NCBI RefSeq assembly: GCF_026626745.1
Contig: NZ_JAPNJW010000002.1
Location: 3,310,151 to 3,374,150, forward strand
DNA length: 64,000 bases
DNA from: Nannocystis sp. RBIL2
Lineage (GTDB): Bacteria > Myxococcota_A > Polyangia > Nannocystales > Nannocystaceae
Direction: 5' to 3'
The position numbers and the translations under genes were made by a program. Positions within the stretch are counted from its first letter, which is position 1; every line of letters starts with the position of its first letter. This document shows, piece after piece, positions 51,019-59,469 of this stretch. Under the pieces are notes generated by a model that saw nothing but the letters and a program-made list of their open reading frames with translations, was not told the origin of the DNA and did no database searches.

Positions 51019-54000
51019 CTACAGTTCGCCGATCTGGCGCAGGAAGTCGGTGGCCTCGGTGCAGTTCGGGTCCTCCATCAACGCCTTCCGGCCCCACAGC
51101 ACCGCCTTCTGGCGGTCGCCGCGCCGCTCGGCGATGTAGCCCTGGCGCAGGTAGGCGACCGCGCGGCTCATCGGGGCGGCCTCCATCAGGGCGATGCTGC
51201 GGAGCACGCGGATGGCGAGGTCGTAGTCCTCGAGCTGCTCGGCCAGCGTGGCCAGGGCGACCGCCACGTCGCCGTTGTTGCGGTCGGTGTTGTGGGCCTC
51301 CTTGAGCCAGTGCAGCTCCTGCTCGTAGTTCTCCTGGGCCCCGGCGATCATCGCTTTGCGGTACTGCATGGCGCACAGGTCGGGCGAGCGGCGGCCCTTC
51401 ATCGCCTCGATCGCCGCGTCGAGGATCGCGTTGGCCTCGTCGAACTGCTCGGCCGCGGCGAAGGCCTCGACGAGCAGCAGGTTGACCGCCTGGTCGGCCG
51501 GGCGCAGCTTGAGCGCCCGCCTGAGCGCGGCCACGGCCGCCTCCGGGTCCTCGTCGAGCAGCAGCTCGCCGGCCTGGCGCAGCGTGACGAAGCGGGTCCC
51601 CTCGTCGGTGATCACGTCGGCCTCGGAGATCAGCAGCCGCGCGAGCGCCGGGTAGTTCTCGGTCTCCTCGAAGATCTGCTTCAGCCGCGCGCGCACGGCC
51701 TCGTTCTTCGGCTGGGCCTTGTGAGCCGCCTCGAGCCCGGCCTGGGCGTCGTGCGGCCGCTCGACCTTCTCGCACGCGTCGACGAGCTGCATCACCGCCT
51801 TGATCTGCTCCTCGCCCGTCTCGGCGGCGACCAGCTTGGTCGCCGTCTCGATCACGCTCTCCCACCGGCTGGCGGCGACGTCCATCGCGGTCAGATGGCG
51901 CAGCGCCTCGGTGTCGCCGGGGGCGTGGTCGATCCACCCGGACAGCGCGTGCCGGGCCTGATCGTCGGCGCCCTCCTTGCGCAGGACGTCGGCCAGCCGC
52001 AAGGTCGCGCTGCGCTCGCCCTCGCGGTCGCCGCGCTTGGCCGCCGCGCTGCGCCAGCGCTCGAGGCCGTCGATGAGGTCGGGGATCAGCTCGGCGCCGA
52101 CCAGGCCGTAGGCCTCCTCGAGGTCGGCCGAGGCGCGGGCCTCGTCGCCGATGATCATGCGCAGCTCGGCGCGGCGGCGCAGGAACTCGACCTGGACGTC
52201 CTCCTCGAGCGGGCGCCAGTCGATCGCCTTGGTCAGCTCCTCGACCGCGCTGACGTGCTCGCCGGTGTCGCACAGGCGGCCGATGAACTCGCGCAGCAGC
52301 TCGTTGTCGTTGGGGTCGATGGCGACGGCGGTGCGCAGCACCTCGGCCGACTTCTGCGCGTCCATCAGCTGGTCGACGTAGATCGACGAGGCCTCGCGCA
52401 GCAATCCGACCGACTTGGTCGGGTCGATCGCGCGCTCGGCCGAGGCGACCAGCAGCTCGGCCAGGCGCTCGAACTCGCCGCGCTCGCGGTACCACGCCTC
52501 GAGCCGCTCGCGCAGCGCGTCGCTGTCGGGCGACGCCTTGTAGCCGGCCTCGAGCACGCGGCTCGTGGCCTCGCGGTCGCCGAGCTTGTCGTACTGGCCG
52601 GCGACGTCGAGCGCCAGGCGGACCGCCGCCGCGCCGGTCTCGATCGCCAGCAGGCGCTCGCCGATCTCCGCCCGCTCGCGCGGGTCGTGCTCGCCGTCGG
52701 TCAGGCTCAGCATCGCCTCGATCAGCGCCCGGCTCTGCGGCGCGAAGTCGAGGGCGCTGCGGTAGACCGCCAGCGCCTCGTCGGGCTGGGTCTTGCGCAG
52801 CAGGTCGCCGAGCCGCAGCGAGGCCGCGATCACGCCCTCGCTGTCGCCCGCGCCCTGGGCCGTCAAGATCTGCTGGTTCAGCAGCTCGACCAGCTCGGAG
52901 TCGAAGCCCGTCTTCTCGAACACCTCGGCCAGCAGCGCCTCGGCCTGCTTGTGGCCGGGCTCCTCCATCAGCACGTCCTTGAGCAGGCGGACCACCTCTT
53001 GCTCGTGGCCGCTGCCCTGCAGCAGCGCCTCGACCAGCTCGAGCCGGAGCTGGTTGCGCTCGCCGACCTCGGCGAGGCTCGGCAGGGTCGACTCGACGAG
53101 CTGCTGCAGCCGCGAGTCGTCGCCGATCTTGCGGTACACCGCCATCAGCGGCGCCCACACGGCCTTGTTGCTCGGGTCTTGCAGCAGCAGGTCGTCGTAG
53201 ACCTCGGCGGCCAGCGCCAGCTGATCGGTCTGACCCGCGGCGAGGCCGGCGAGCTCGAGCTGCAGCTCGAAGGTCTGCGGCAGCTGCAGGCTGGCGGCCG
53301 ACTCGCGCAGGTAGTCGACCGCGCCGCGCAGGTCGCCGGCGGCCTTGCGCCGCTCGGCCAGGGTCAAGTACGTCTCGGCGATCGACTTGCCGCCGCCCTC
53401 GCGCTCGTTGGCCAGCTCGATCCGGCGGACCAGCAGCTTCTCCGAGCGCTCGTTCTCGCCGAGCTCGAGCGCCAGGTTGGACGCGTCCTCGGCGACCTGC
53501 GGATCGACGCCCTCGACGTTGACCTTCTGCTCGAGCCACGCGAGCAGCGCGTGGCGGTCGCCGAGCTTGCGCACGATCTGCTCGTACAGCTCGCCGAGAT
53601 CCTTGTGATCGGGCGCCGCGGCGAGGGCCCGGCGCAGCACCGGCTCGGCCAGGTCGAGGCGCGGCTCGGTCTGCAGCGCGCGCCGCATCGCCGCCACGCC
53701 GGCGTCGCGCGACTCGGGCGCGGCCAGGTGGATCTCCGCCAGCCCGAAGGCCGCGCGGGCGCGGACCTCCGGCGGCATCGCGTCGTCAGGGGCGTTGGAG
53801 ACCCGCTCGAGCAGCTCGACCTGCCGCGCAGTGTCGCCGCGGGCCGCGGCGATCCGCGCCAGGCCCAGCCACGCCTCGACGACCCGCTCACCGCCGGCCT
53901 CGACGCGGCCGTACAGCTCGGTCGCGCGCGGGTGGTCGGCGAGCTCGCGCTCGACGATGTCGGCTGCCCGAAGGAGCAGGTCGGCCTGCAGCCCGGCGTC

Positions 54001-57000
54001 TTGCTTGCGGCGGGCGCGGTCGACCAGGCCGAGCACCGCGTCGACGTAGCGGCCGCTCTGCCCGAGGCGCGCGGCCTGCTCGGCGGCCGACTGCTGCAGC
54101 GCCGCGGCGCCGGGGTCCTGCTGCAGCGCCTCGAGCTTCAGGCCCAGCGCCTCCTCGGCCTGGCCGGTGGCGTCGAGCGCGTCGGCGAGGTCGCCGAGCA
54201 CGCTGGCGCGGGCCGTCGGGTCTTGCGCGGCGGCCAGGCGCGAGCGCAGCACGCGGACCAGCAGCTGCGCGTCGCCGCGGCTCCGCAGCGCGCGCTGCAG
54301 CTTGCGGGCCTCGCGGTCGTCCTGCAGCGCGGCCTCGATGGCCGAGCCGAGCAGCTCCTGGGCGAGGTCGGTCTGCCCGCGGCCTTCGGCCAGGCGGCTC
54401 AATTCGTACTGCGCCTCGGCGATGCCGATCAGGCGCTCGTCGCCGTCGACGCCGCGGCGGCGCGCGGCCAGCAGCAGCGCGCGGTAGCTGCGTTCGGCGC
54501 GGGCGAGGTCACCTGTATCTCGGGACAGCTCGGCCAGCAGCTGCAGGCTGGCGACGTCGCCGACGTCGATCGCGGTCGCCAGCTCGAGCTGAGCCACCGC
54601 CGTCTTGGTGTCGCCCAGGGCGCGGGCCACCTGCGCCAGCTTGTAGTGGACGCGCGCGCGCTCGGGCGGGCGCCGGCGGCCGAAGTCGGCCAACAGCCGC
54701 TCGAGCACCCCCTGCGCGTCGGCCCAGCGCTCGCCGCTGACCAGCGCGTCGGCCAGGTAGGCCAGCACGCCGCGATCGTCGGGCACGAGGGTGTGCAGGC
54801 GCTCGAGCACCGGGATCGCCCGGTCGAGCTCGCCGAGGCGCTCGCGCACGATCGCCGCCGCCTCGTAGAGGAACGCCAGCACCACCTCGCGATCCTCGGT
54901 GTGCTCGGCCGCGACCTGCAGCAGCGACGCCAGCCGCTCCCAGTCGCCGGCCTCGCGCACCAGCTTGATCAGCAGGTCGCGCGTGCGCGCCTCGGCCGGG
55001 TGATCGCTGACCGCCCGCGTCAGCACCTCGATCGCCTTGACGTTGCGACCGGCGCCGAGCAGCGCGTTGGCCAGGCCGAGCACGATGTCGGTGCGCTCCG
55101 CGCCCTCCGGCGTGCGGACCAGCCGCTCCGTCAGCCACGGCACCGCCTCGGCCGGCTCGTTGCGGCCCACGTGCAGCCGCGCCAGCGCGTCGAGGTTGTG
55201 GAAGTTGGGCGCCAGCGAGGCGGCGCGGCGGTGGCTCGACAGGGCCAGCTCGACGTCGCCGATCCGGCGCTCCGCCAGCTCGGCCAGCTGCGTCCACAGC
55301 CGGACCGCGCGCGGCTTGTCGTCGACCTGCTCGAGCCGGGCCGCGTGCTCGCCGAGGAACTTCGCCAGCTCGTCGGGGCTCGCCTTGTCGGCCAGGATCT
55401 CGGTCAGCGCCGCCAGCGACGGGTCGTGGCTGGGGTCGTCGTGCAGGTTCGACCGCAGCGCCTCGACCCGTCCGCCGCGCTGCTCGATCACCCCGACCAG
55501 CCGCGCGATCTCCAGCCGCAGCTCGAGCCGGCGCGCCGCGTCTGGCTCTTTGGACAGCTCGTGCTTGCGCAGCTTGAGCAGCTCGGGGAACCGCTCCTCG
55601 GCCTGCAGCAGCGGGCCGAGCAGGCGCAGCACCGCGAGGTCGTCGGGGTTCGACTCGAGCGCGACCTCGTAGAGGCCGATCGCCCGCTGGCGGTCGCCGA
55701 GCTCGGTGAAGATCCCGGCTGCCCGGATGCGCATGTCCTGAGCGACAGGCTGGTCGAAGGGCAAGGTCGAGACCTTGGCCAGCAGCTCGGCCGCGGCCTT
55801 GCGGTCGCCGTCCTGCTCGTGCAGCTGCGACAGCTTCTGCGCCGCCCAGCCGACGCTGACGTCGTTGCTGCGGGCGCCGGTGGCCGCGACCCCGCGGCTC
55901 CACAGCGCGGTCGCGCGGCCCAGCAGGCGCTGGAGGATGTCGCGCGTGATGTCGGTGTCGCCGAGCAGGCCGAGCGCCAGCTCCGAGGCCTCGTAGAGCG
56001 GGTCAAAGTCGGTCTCGCTCAGGCCGTCGAGCGCCAGCAGCGTGTCGATCAGCGCCGGCTCGGGCGCCGCGCGCTGCAGGTCGGCCAGGGTCCGCAGCCG
56101 CTCGCGGTGGCCCGGCTGGGCCGCCACCGAGCGCAGCAGCGCCTCGCGGGCGGCCGCGACGTCGCTCCGCTTCTCGCGGTGCCACTGGGCCACGCGGGCC
56201 GCCACGAACGCGTACAGCTCCGGGGTGAGCGAGCTCTTGCCCGCGTTCGCGGCTGCCTCGAGGGACAGGGTCAGGCGGTCCCAGCCGGCGTGCTCGCCGG
56301 CGAGGCCCTCGACCAGGGCGAAGGTCGGATCGTCGATCTTCTGGTCGCCGACGATCTGCCCGAGCAGCGCGTGCGCGGCGGCCGAGAAGTCGCCCACCGC
56401 CGCGGCGGTGCGGATCGCCCCGCGGACCGCCTCGGCGTCGCTGCGGGTCGCCGACAGCACCGCCTGATACGCCGCCAGCGCCCGCGCCGCATCGCCCAGC
56501 TTGTGCTCGGCCAGCCGCGCCTCGGCCAGCCGCAGCTCGGTCGCGCGGTGCGGCTCGCCGGCGATCGGGGTGGCCGCGGCCTGGTGGAACGCGGTCGCCG
56601 CGGGCCCGAAATCACCTGTCTCTTCGGACAGCCGCAGCAGGTCGCGCTCGATCGAGCGGTCGGCCGGGGCCAGCGGGAACGCCCGGGCCAGCGCCGCGAC
56701 CGCGGCCGGCTTGTCGCCGGTGTGCGCCTCGTGCAGGCGGGCCGTCTCGCGCAGGATGTCGACCTGTTTGACCGAGTCGCCCTCGGCGGCGGCCAGGCGA
56801 GCGTCGACGATCGAGGCCAGGTCGGCCCACTCGCCGCGGCCGCGGTACAGCTTGCCGAGCACCTCGACCGCGCCGGCGCGGGCCTCGGTCTCGAGCGTCG
56901 CCAGGAGGCCGGCGCGCGCGCCCTCGTGGGCCGGATCGGCCGTCAGCGCGGTGTCGTAGCAGGCGACCGCGCGACCGGGCGCGTCGAGCTGGGTGCGGCA

Positions 57001-58791
57001 CACGTCGCCGAGGCGGGTCGACAGGTCGGCCAGGCGGGCGGTGCCGCGACCGGCTGCCCGATCGAGCAGGTCCGCGAGGTCAGGCCAGCGCGTGACCTCG
57101 GCCAGCAGCGACGCCAGCGACTCGACCGTCTGCTCCGACTCGCCGAAGCCGCCCACGATCTCCTGCCAGGTCGCGATCGCCCCCGGCAGGTTCGCCAGGT
57201 GCTCCGCCTGGATCTCCGCCACCCGCACCAGGTCGGCGCGGCGCTGGTGCTCCGGCACCGGCCCGCCCGCGCGCTGGCGCAGCACGTCGACCACCTCGCC
57301 CCAGCGCCCGAGGCCCTCGAGCACCGCGATCGCGGCAGTCAGCGCCTCGGCGTCCTCGGCGTCGAGGGCCAGGCGGGCGCGCCAGCTCTTCAGCGAGCGC
57401 TCGGCGTCACCTGACCCGAGAGCCAGCTTGGCCGCCTCCCCGAGCACCGTCGTCTGCGTCGGCCCCGACTCGAGCTCGCCGAGCCGCTCGAGCACGGTGA
57501 GCCGCTCCGCCGCCTGCCCCGTCTGCGCCAGCAGCACGTCGAGCAGCCGCGCCACCCGCAGCGCCAGCGCCCGGTCGGCCTGCGGCTCGCCGAGCACCTG
57601 CTGGTACAGGCCGATCGCGCCGGCGTCGTCGGCCAGCGACTCGCGGTGGACATCCCCCGCCTCGGCCCACAGCGCCGCGCGCTTGCCCGCGTCGCCCTCG
57701 CTCGCGGCCGCGGCGGCCAGGCCCTTCACGTGCAGCGCGTGCTCGCCGTGCAGCTCCGCCAGGTGACGCAGCCGCCGGTGATCGCTCTCCGAGCCCGGCA
57801 GCGCGCCGACCACCGCGACGTAGTGCTCCATCGCCGCCGCCGGACGCCCCGCGGTCACGAGCCGCTCGGCGAGCTCGCGGTGGAGCCCGATCGCCGCCTG
57901 CGGCTCGGCGAACCCGAGCGCGACCCCGAGGATCCGGATCACCTCCTCGCGCAGGTCGGCGGCGTCGTAGCTGGTGCGCAGCAGATCGAGCGCCCCGGTG
58001 CGCACCGCCGTCGAGGCCTCGCCCAGCACCAGGATCCGCTCGAGCAGCGCCCACGCGTCGCGGTTGCCGCCGTCGTCCTTCAGCAGGCCGCGCAGCTCCT
58101 CGAGCGCCTCGCCGGGCTGCGCCAGGCGGTCGAGCCACAGCTCGGCGATCTTGACCGGCAAGCCCGCGGTCGCCTCGCGCCCCTGCAGGCCGATCCGCCG
58201 CTTGTACAGCGAGATCAGGTCGCGGTGGCGGGCCTGCTTCTCGAGCAGGCGCTCGAGCGCCGCCTCGAGCCGCGTGTCGCTCGGGCGCAGCGCCAGCAGC
58301 TGCTGCATGTAGTCGACCGCGTGATCCGGCTGACCGGCGAAGTCGCGGGCGATGTCGGTGGCTTCCTCGAGGATGCCGATCCGGCGCGCCTCGTCGAGCG
58401 TGCCCGCGGCGAGGACCTGGTCGTACAGCGCCAGCAGCTCGCTCCAGCGCTCGTTCAGCGTGAGCACCCCGGTCAGCCGCTGGAACGCCCAGCCGTCGCC
58501 GGGCTGGACCGCGAGCACGCGCCGCAGCACCTCGGTGAGCGCCGTCTCGTCGCCCGGGAACCACTCCTCGAAGAACGCCACGGCCCGCTGACCGACGACG
58601 GTGGCCGCGGCGGGGGTGAGCTCCTTGGCGAGGATCTCGCGATAAAGCGCCGCGATCGCGGCGGCGCGCTCCGGCTCGCCGAGCGCCTCGACCTGGTCCC
58701 AGCGGTCGGCCCGCTCGGGCTCGCTGCGGACCGCCGCCGCCGCGCTGTCGAAGCCCTGCTCATCGGGGATACGCGAAGATGTGTCTGCCAT
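51019..58791 (-). CDS. very large TPR-repeat protein
   Basis: The 2590-residue protein starts at 58791 (MADTSSRIPDEQGF), with GAGG about 6 bp upstream, and has no signal peptide or membrane segment. Nearly the whole length is alpha-helical TPR or TPR-like repeats of 34-40 residues with the usual small residues at helix contacts, for example LLALYDQVLAAGTLDEARR, ALALYQ-type helices such as GLYQQVLGEPQADRALALRV, and AIGLYEVALESNPDDLAVLR. It should form a long superhelical scaffold for protein assembly in the cytoplasm. Dispersed elements lie in frame at about 54511, 55541, 55731 and 56613. No enzyme domain is seen. Function is unknown. Confidence 0.85.
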   Translation of the reverse strand: MADTSSRIPDEQGFDSAAAAVRSEPERADRWDQVEALGEPERAAAIAALYREILAKELTPAAATVVGQRAVAFFEEWFPGDETALTEVLRRVLAVQPGDGWAFQRLTGVLTLNERWSELLALYDQVLAAGTLDEARRIGILEEATDIARDFAGQPDHAVDYMQQLLALRPSDTRLEAALERLLEKQARHRDLISLYKRRIGLQGREATAGLPVKIAELWLDRLAQPGEALEELRGLLKDDGGNRDAWALLERILVLGEASTAVRTGALDLLRTSYDAADLREEVIRILGVALGFAEPQAAIGLHRELAERLVTAGRPAAAMEHYVAVVGALPGSESDHRRLRHLAELHGEHALHVKGLAAAAASEGDAGKRAALWAEAGDVHRESLADDAGAIGLYQQVLGEPQADRALALRVARLLDVLLAQTGQAAERLTVLERLGELESGPTQTTVLGEAAKLALGSGDAERSLKSWRARLALDAEDAEALTAAIAVLEGLGRWGEVVDVLRQRAGGPVPEHQRRADLVRVAEIQAEHLANLPGAIATWQEIVGGFGESEQTVESLASLLAEVTRWPDLADLLDRAAGRGTARLADLSTRLGDVCRTQLDAPGRAVACYDTALTADPAHEGARAGLLATLETEARAGAVEVLGKLYRGRGEWADLASIVDARLAAAEGDSVKQVDILRETARLHEAHTGDKPAAVAALARAFPLAPADRSIERDLLRLSEETGDFGPAATAFHQAAATPIAGEPHRATELRLAEARLAEHKLGDAARALAAYQAVLSATRSDAEAVRGAIRTAAAVGDFSAAAHALLGQIVGDQKIDDPTFALVEGLAGEHAGWDRLTLSLEAAANAGKSSLTPELYAFVAARVAQWHREKRSDVAAAREALLRSVAAQPGHRERLRTLADLQRAAPEPALIDTLLALDGLSETDFDPLYEASELALGLLGDTDITRDILQRLLGRATALWSRGVAATGARSNDVSVGWAAQKLSQLHEQDGDRKAAAELLAKVSTLPFDQPVAQDMRIRAAGIFTELGDRQRAIGLYEVALESNPDDLAVLRLLGPLLQAEERFPELLKLRKHELSKEPDAARRLELRLEIARLVGVIEQRGGRVEALRSNLHDDPSHDPSLAALTEILADKASPDELAKFLGEHAARLEQVDDKPRAVRLWTQLAELAERRIGDVELALSSHRRAASLAPNFHNLDALARLHVGRNEPAEAVPWLTERLVRTPEGAERTDIVLGLANALLGAGRNVKAIEVLTRAVSDHPAEARTRDLLIKLVREAGDWERLASLLQVAAEHTEDREVVLAFLYEAAAIVRERLGELDRAIPVLERLHTLVPDDRGVLAYLADALVSGERWADAQGVLERLLADFGRRRPPERARVHYKLAQVARALGDTKTAVAQLELATAIDVGDVASLQLLAELSRDTGDLARAERSYRALLLAARRRGVDGDERLIGIAEAQYELSRLAEGRGQTDLAQELLGSAIEAALQDDREARKLQRALRSRGDAQLLVRVLRSRLAAAQDPTARASVLGDLADALDATGQAEEALGLKLEALQQDPGAAALQQSAAEQAARLGQSGRYVDAVLGLVDRARRKQDAGLQADLLLRAADIVERELADHPRATELYGRVEAGGERVVEAWLGLARIAAARGDTARQVELLERVSNAPDDAMPPEVRARAAFGLAEIHLAAPESRDAGVAAMRRALQTEPRLDLAEPVLRRALAAAPDHKDLGELYEQIVRKLGDRHALLAWLEQKVNVEGVDPQVAEDASNLALELGENERSEKLLVRRIELANEREGGGKSIAETYLTLAERRKAAGDLRGAVDYLRESAASLQLPQTFELQLELAGLAAGQTDQLALAAEVYDDLLLQDPSNKAVWAPLMAVYRKIGDDSRLQQLVESTLPSLAEVGERNQLRLELVEALLQGSGHEQEVVRLLKDVLMEEPGHKQAEALLAEVFEKTGFDSELVELLNQQILTAQGAGDSEGVIAASLRLGDLLRKTQPDEALAVYRSALDFAPQSRALIEAMLSLTDGEHDPRERAEIGERLLAIETGAAAVRLALDVAGQYDKLGDREATSRVLEAGYKASPDSDALRERLEAWYRERGEFERLAELLVASAERAIDPTKSVGLLREASSIYVDQLMDAQKSAEVLRTAVAIDPNDNELLREFIGRLCDTGEHVSAVEELTKAIDWRPLEEDVQVEFLRRRAELRMIIGDEARASADLEEAYGLVGAELIPDLIDGLERWRSAAAKRGDREGERSATLRLADVLRKEGADDQARHALSGWIDHAPGDTEALRHLTAMDVAASRWESVIETATKLVAAETGEEQIKAVMQLVDACEKVERPHDAQAGLEAAHKAQPKNEAVRARLKQIFEETENYPALARLLISEADVITDEGTRFVTLRQAGELLLDEDPEAAVAALRRALKLRPADQAVNLLLVEAFAAAEQFDEANAILDAAIEAMKGRRSPDLCAMQYRKAMIAGAQENYEQELHWLKEAHNTDRNNGDVAVALATLAEQLEDYDLAIRVLRSIALMEAAPMSRAVAYLRQGYIAERRGDRQKAVLWGRKALMEDPNCTEATDFLRQIGEL

Positions 58792-59469
58792 CGGATGCCT
58801 CGTTAACCGGCGCCGCGCCTGCCCGCACACAGAGGCGCGCGTCAGGGCCTTCGGCCAGGGTTGCACCATACCAGGGTTTGCCTATCCCGCGGGCCGGCGA
58901 GGCCGCGCACCCCCGCGCGTGCCGTGACATCCTCGCGAGGCGCCGCGTGACGCACCGCGGCACATTTCCGCGCGCCGCGTCGTCGCCCCCGCGACGCGTC
59001 GTCGATCGATTCACGCGCGGCGAGCAGTGACACGCAAAAGTCTCGCGCCCCTCGCCGCCGCGCCTCCACCATCACCGCGGCGCCCAGACCTCGCGCCCCT
59101 CGCCGCACCACCGGCGCCGATGTCTCGCGCCCCGGACCTCGCGCCCCTCGCCGCCGTGACTCCGCGGATCTGCACCTCGCCACGCCATCGGCGCCGACGT
59201 CTCGCGCCCCGAATCTCGCCACGAGGACGCCGACGGCCCGCGCCACTCAGGACCGAACCTTCGCGGGTCTGCGCGCAGCCCGGCGTCTCTCGCGGCCGAG
59301 CCTCCGCGAGACCGCGCGTCTCCCCGCTCCCGCACCCGGAAAGCCCGCCTCTCGCGGCCGTGCCACCGCGGGACCGCGCGTCTCCTTGCGGCCGTGGGCG
59401 CCGCGGTCCTGCGCGTCCCTGCGAGCGATCGTCACGGCCGAGGCGCTCGCGCACTCGTCGCCGCCCGCG
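58792..59469. other. 678-bp gap with GC-rich degenerate repeats
   Basis: This lies between the TPR gene start and the NACHT-like gene end, both on the minus strand. Its left part is the TPR promoter region; the rest (about 59041-59420) is repetitive. A plus-strand frame through it is Pro/Arg-rich and probably not coding. Confidence 0.5.
59041..59420. repeat. degenerate GC-rich tandem repeats
   Basis: TCTCGCGCCCCTCGCCGC and close variants recur at about 59041, 59088, 59139 and 59202, then a second unit CTCGCGGCCG...CCGCGCGTCTCC recurs at about 59290 and 59350 (about 62 bp apart), with a weaker third copy. Non-coding as far as I can see. Confidence 0.55.

Noticed and set aside
50875..57414. 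Plus-strand frame of over 2000 codons opposite the TPR gene
   Set aside because: Shadow of the minus-strand TPR gene, made possible by GC-rich third positions. Its composition (Leu, Gln, Arg, Val runs) has no family character.
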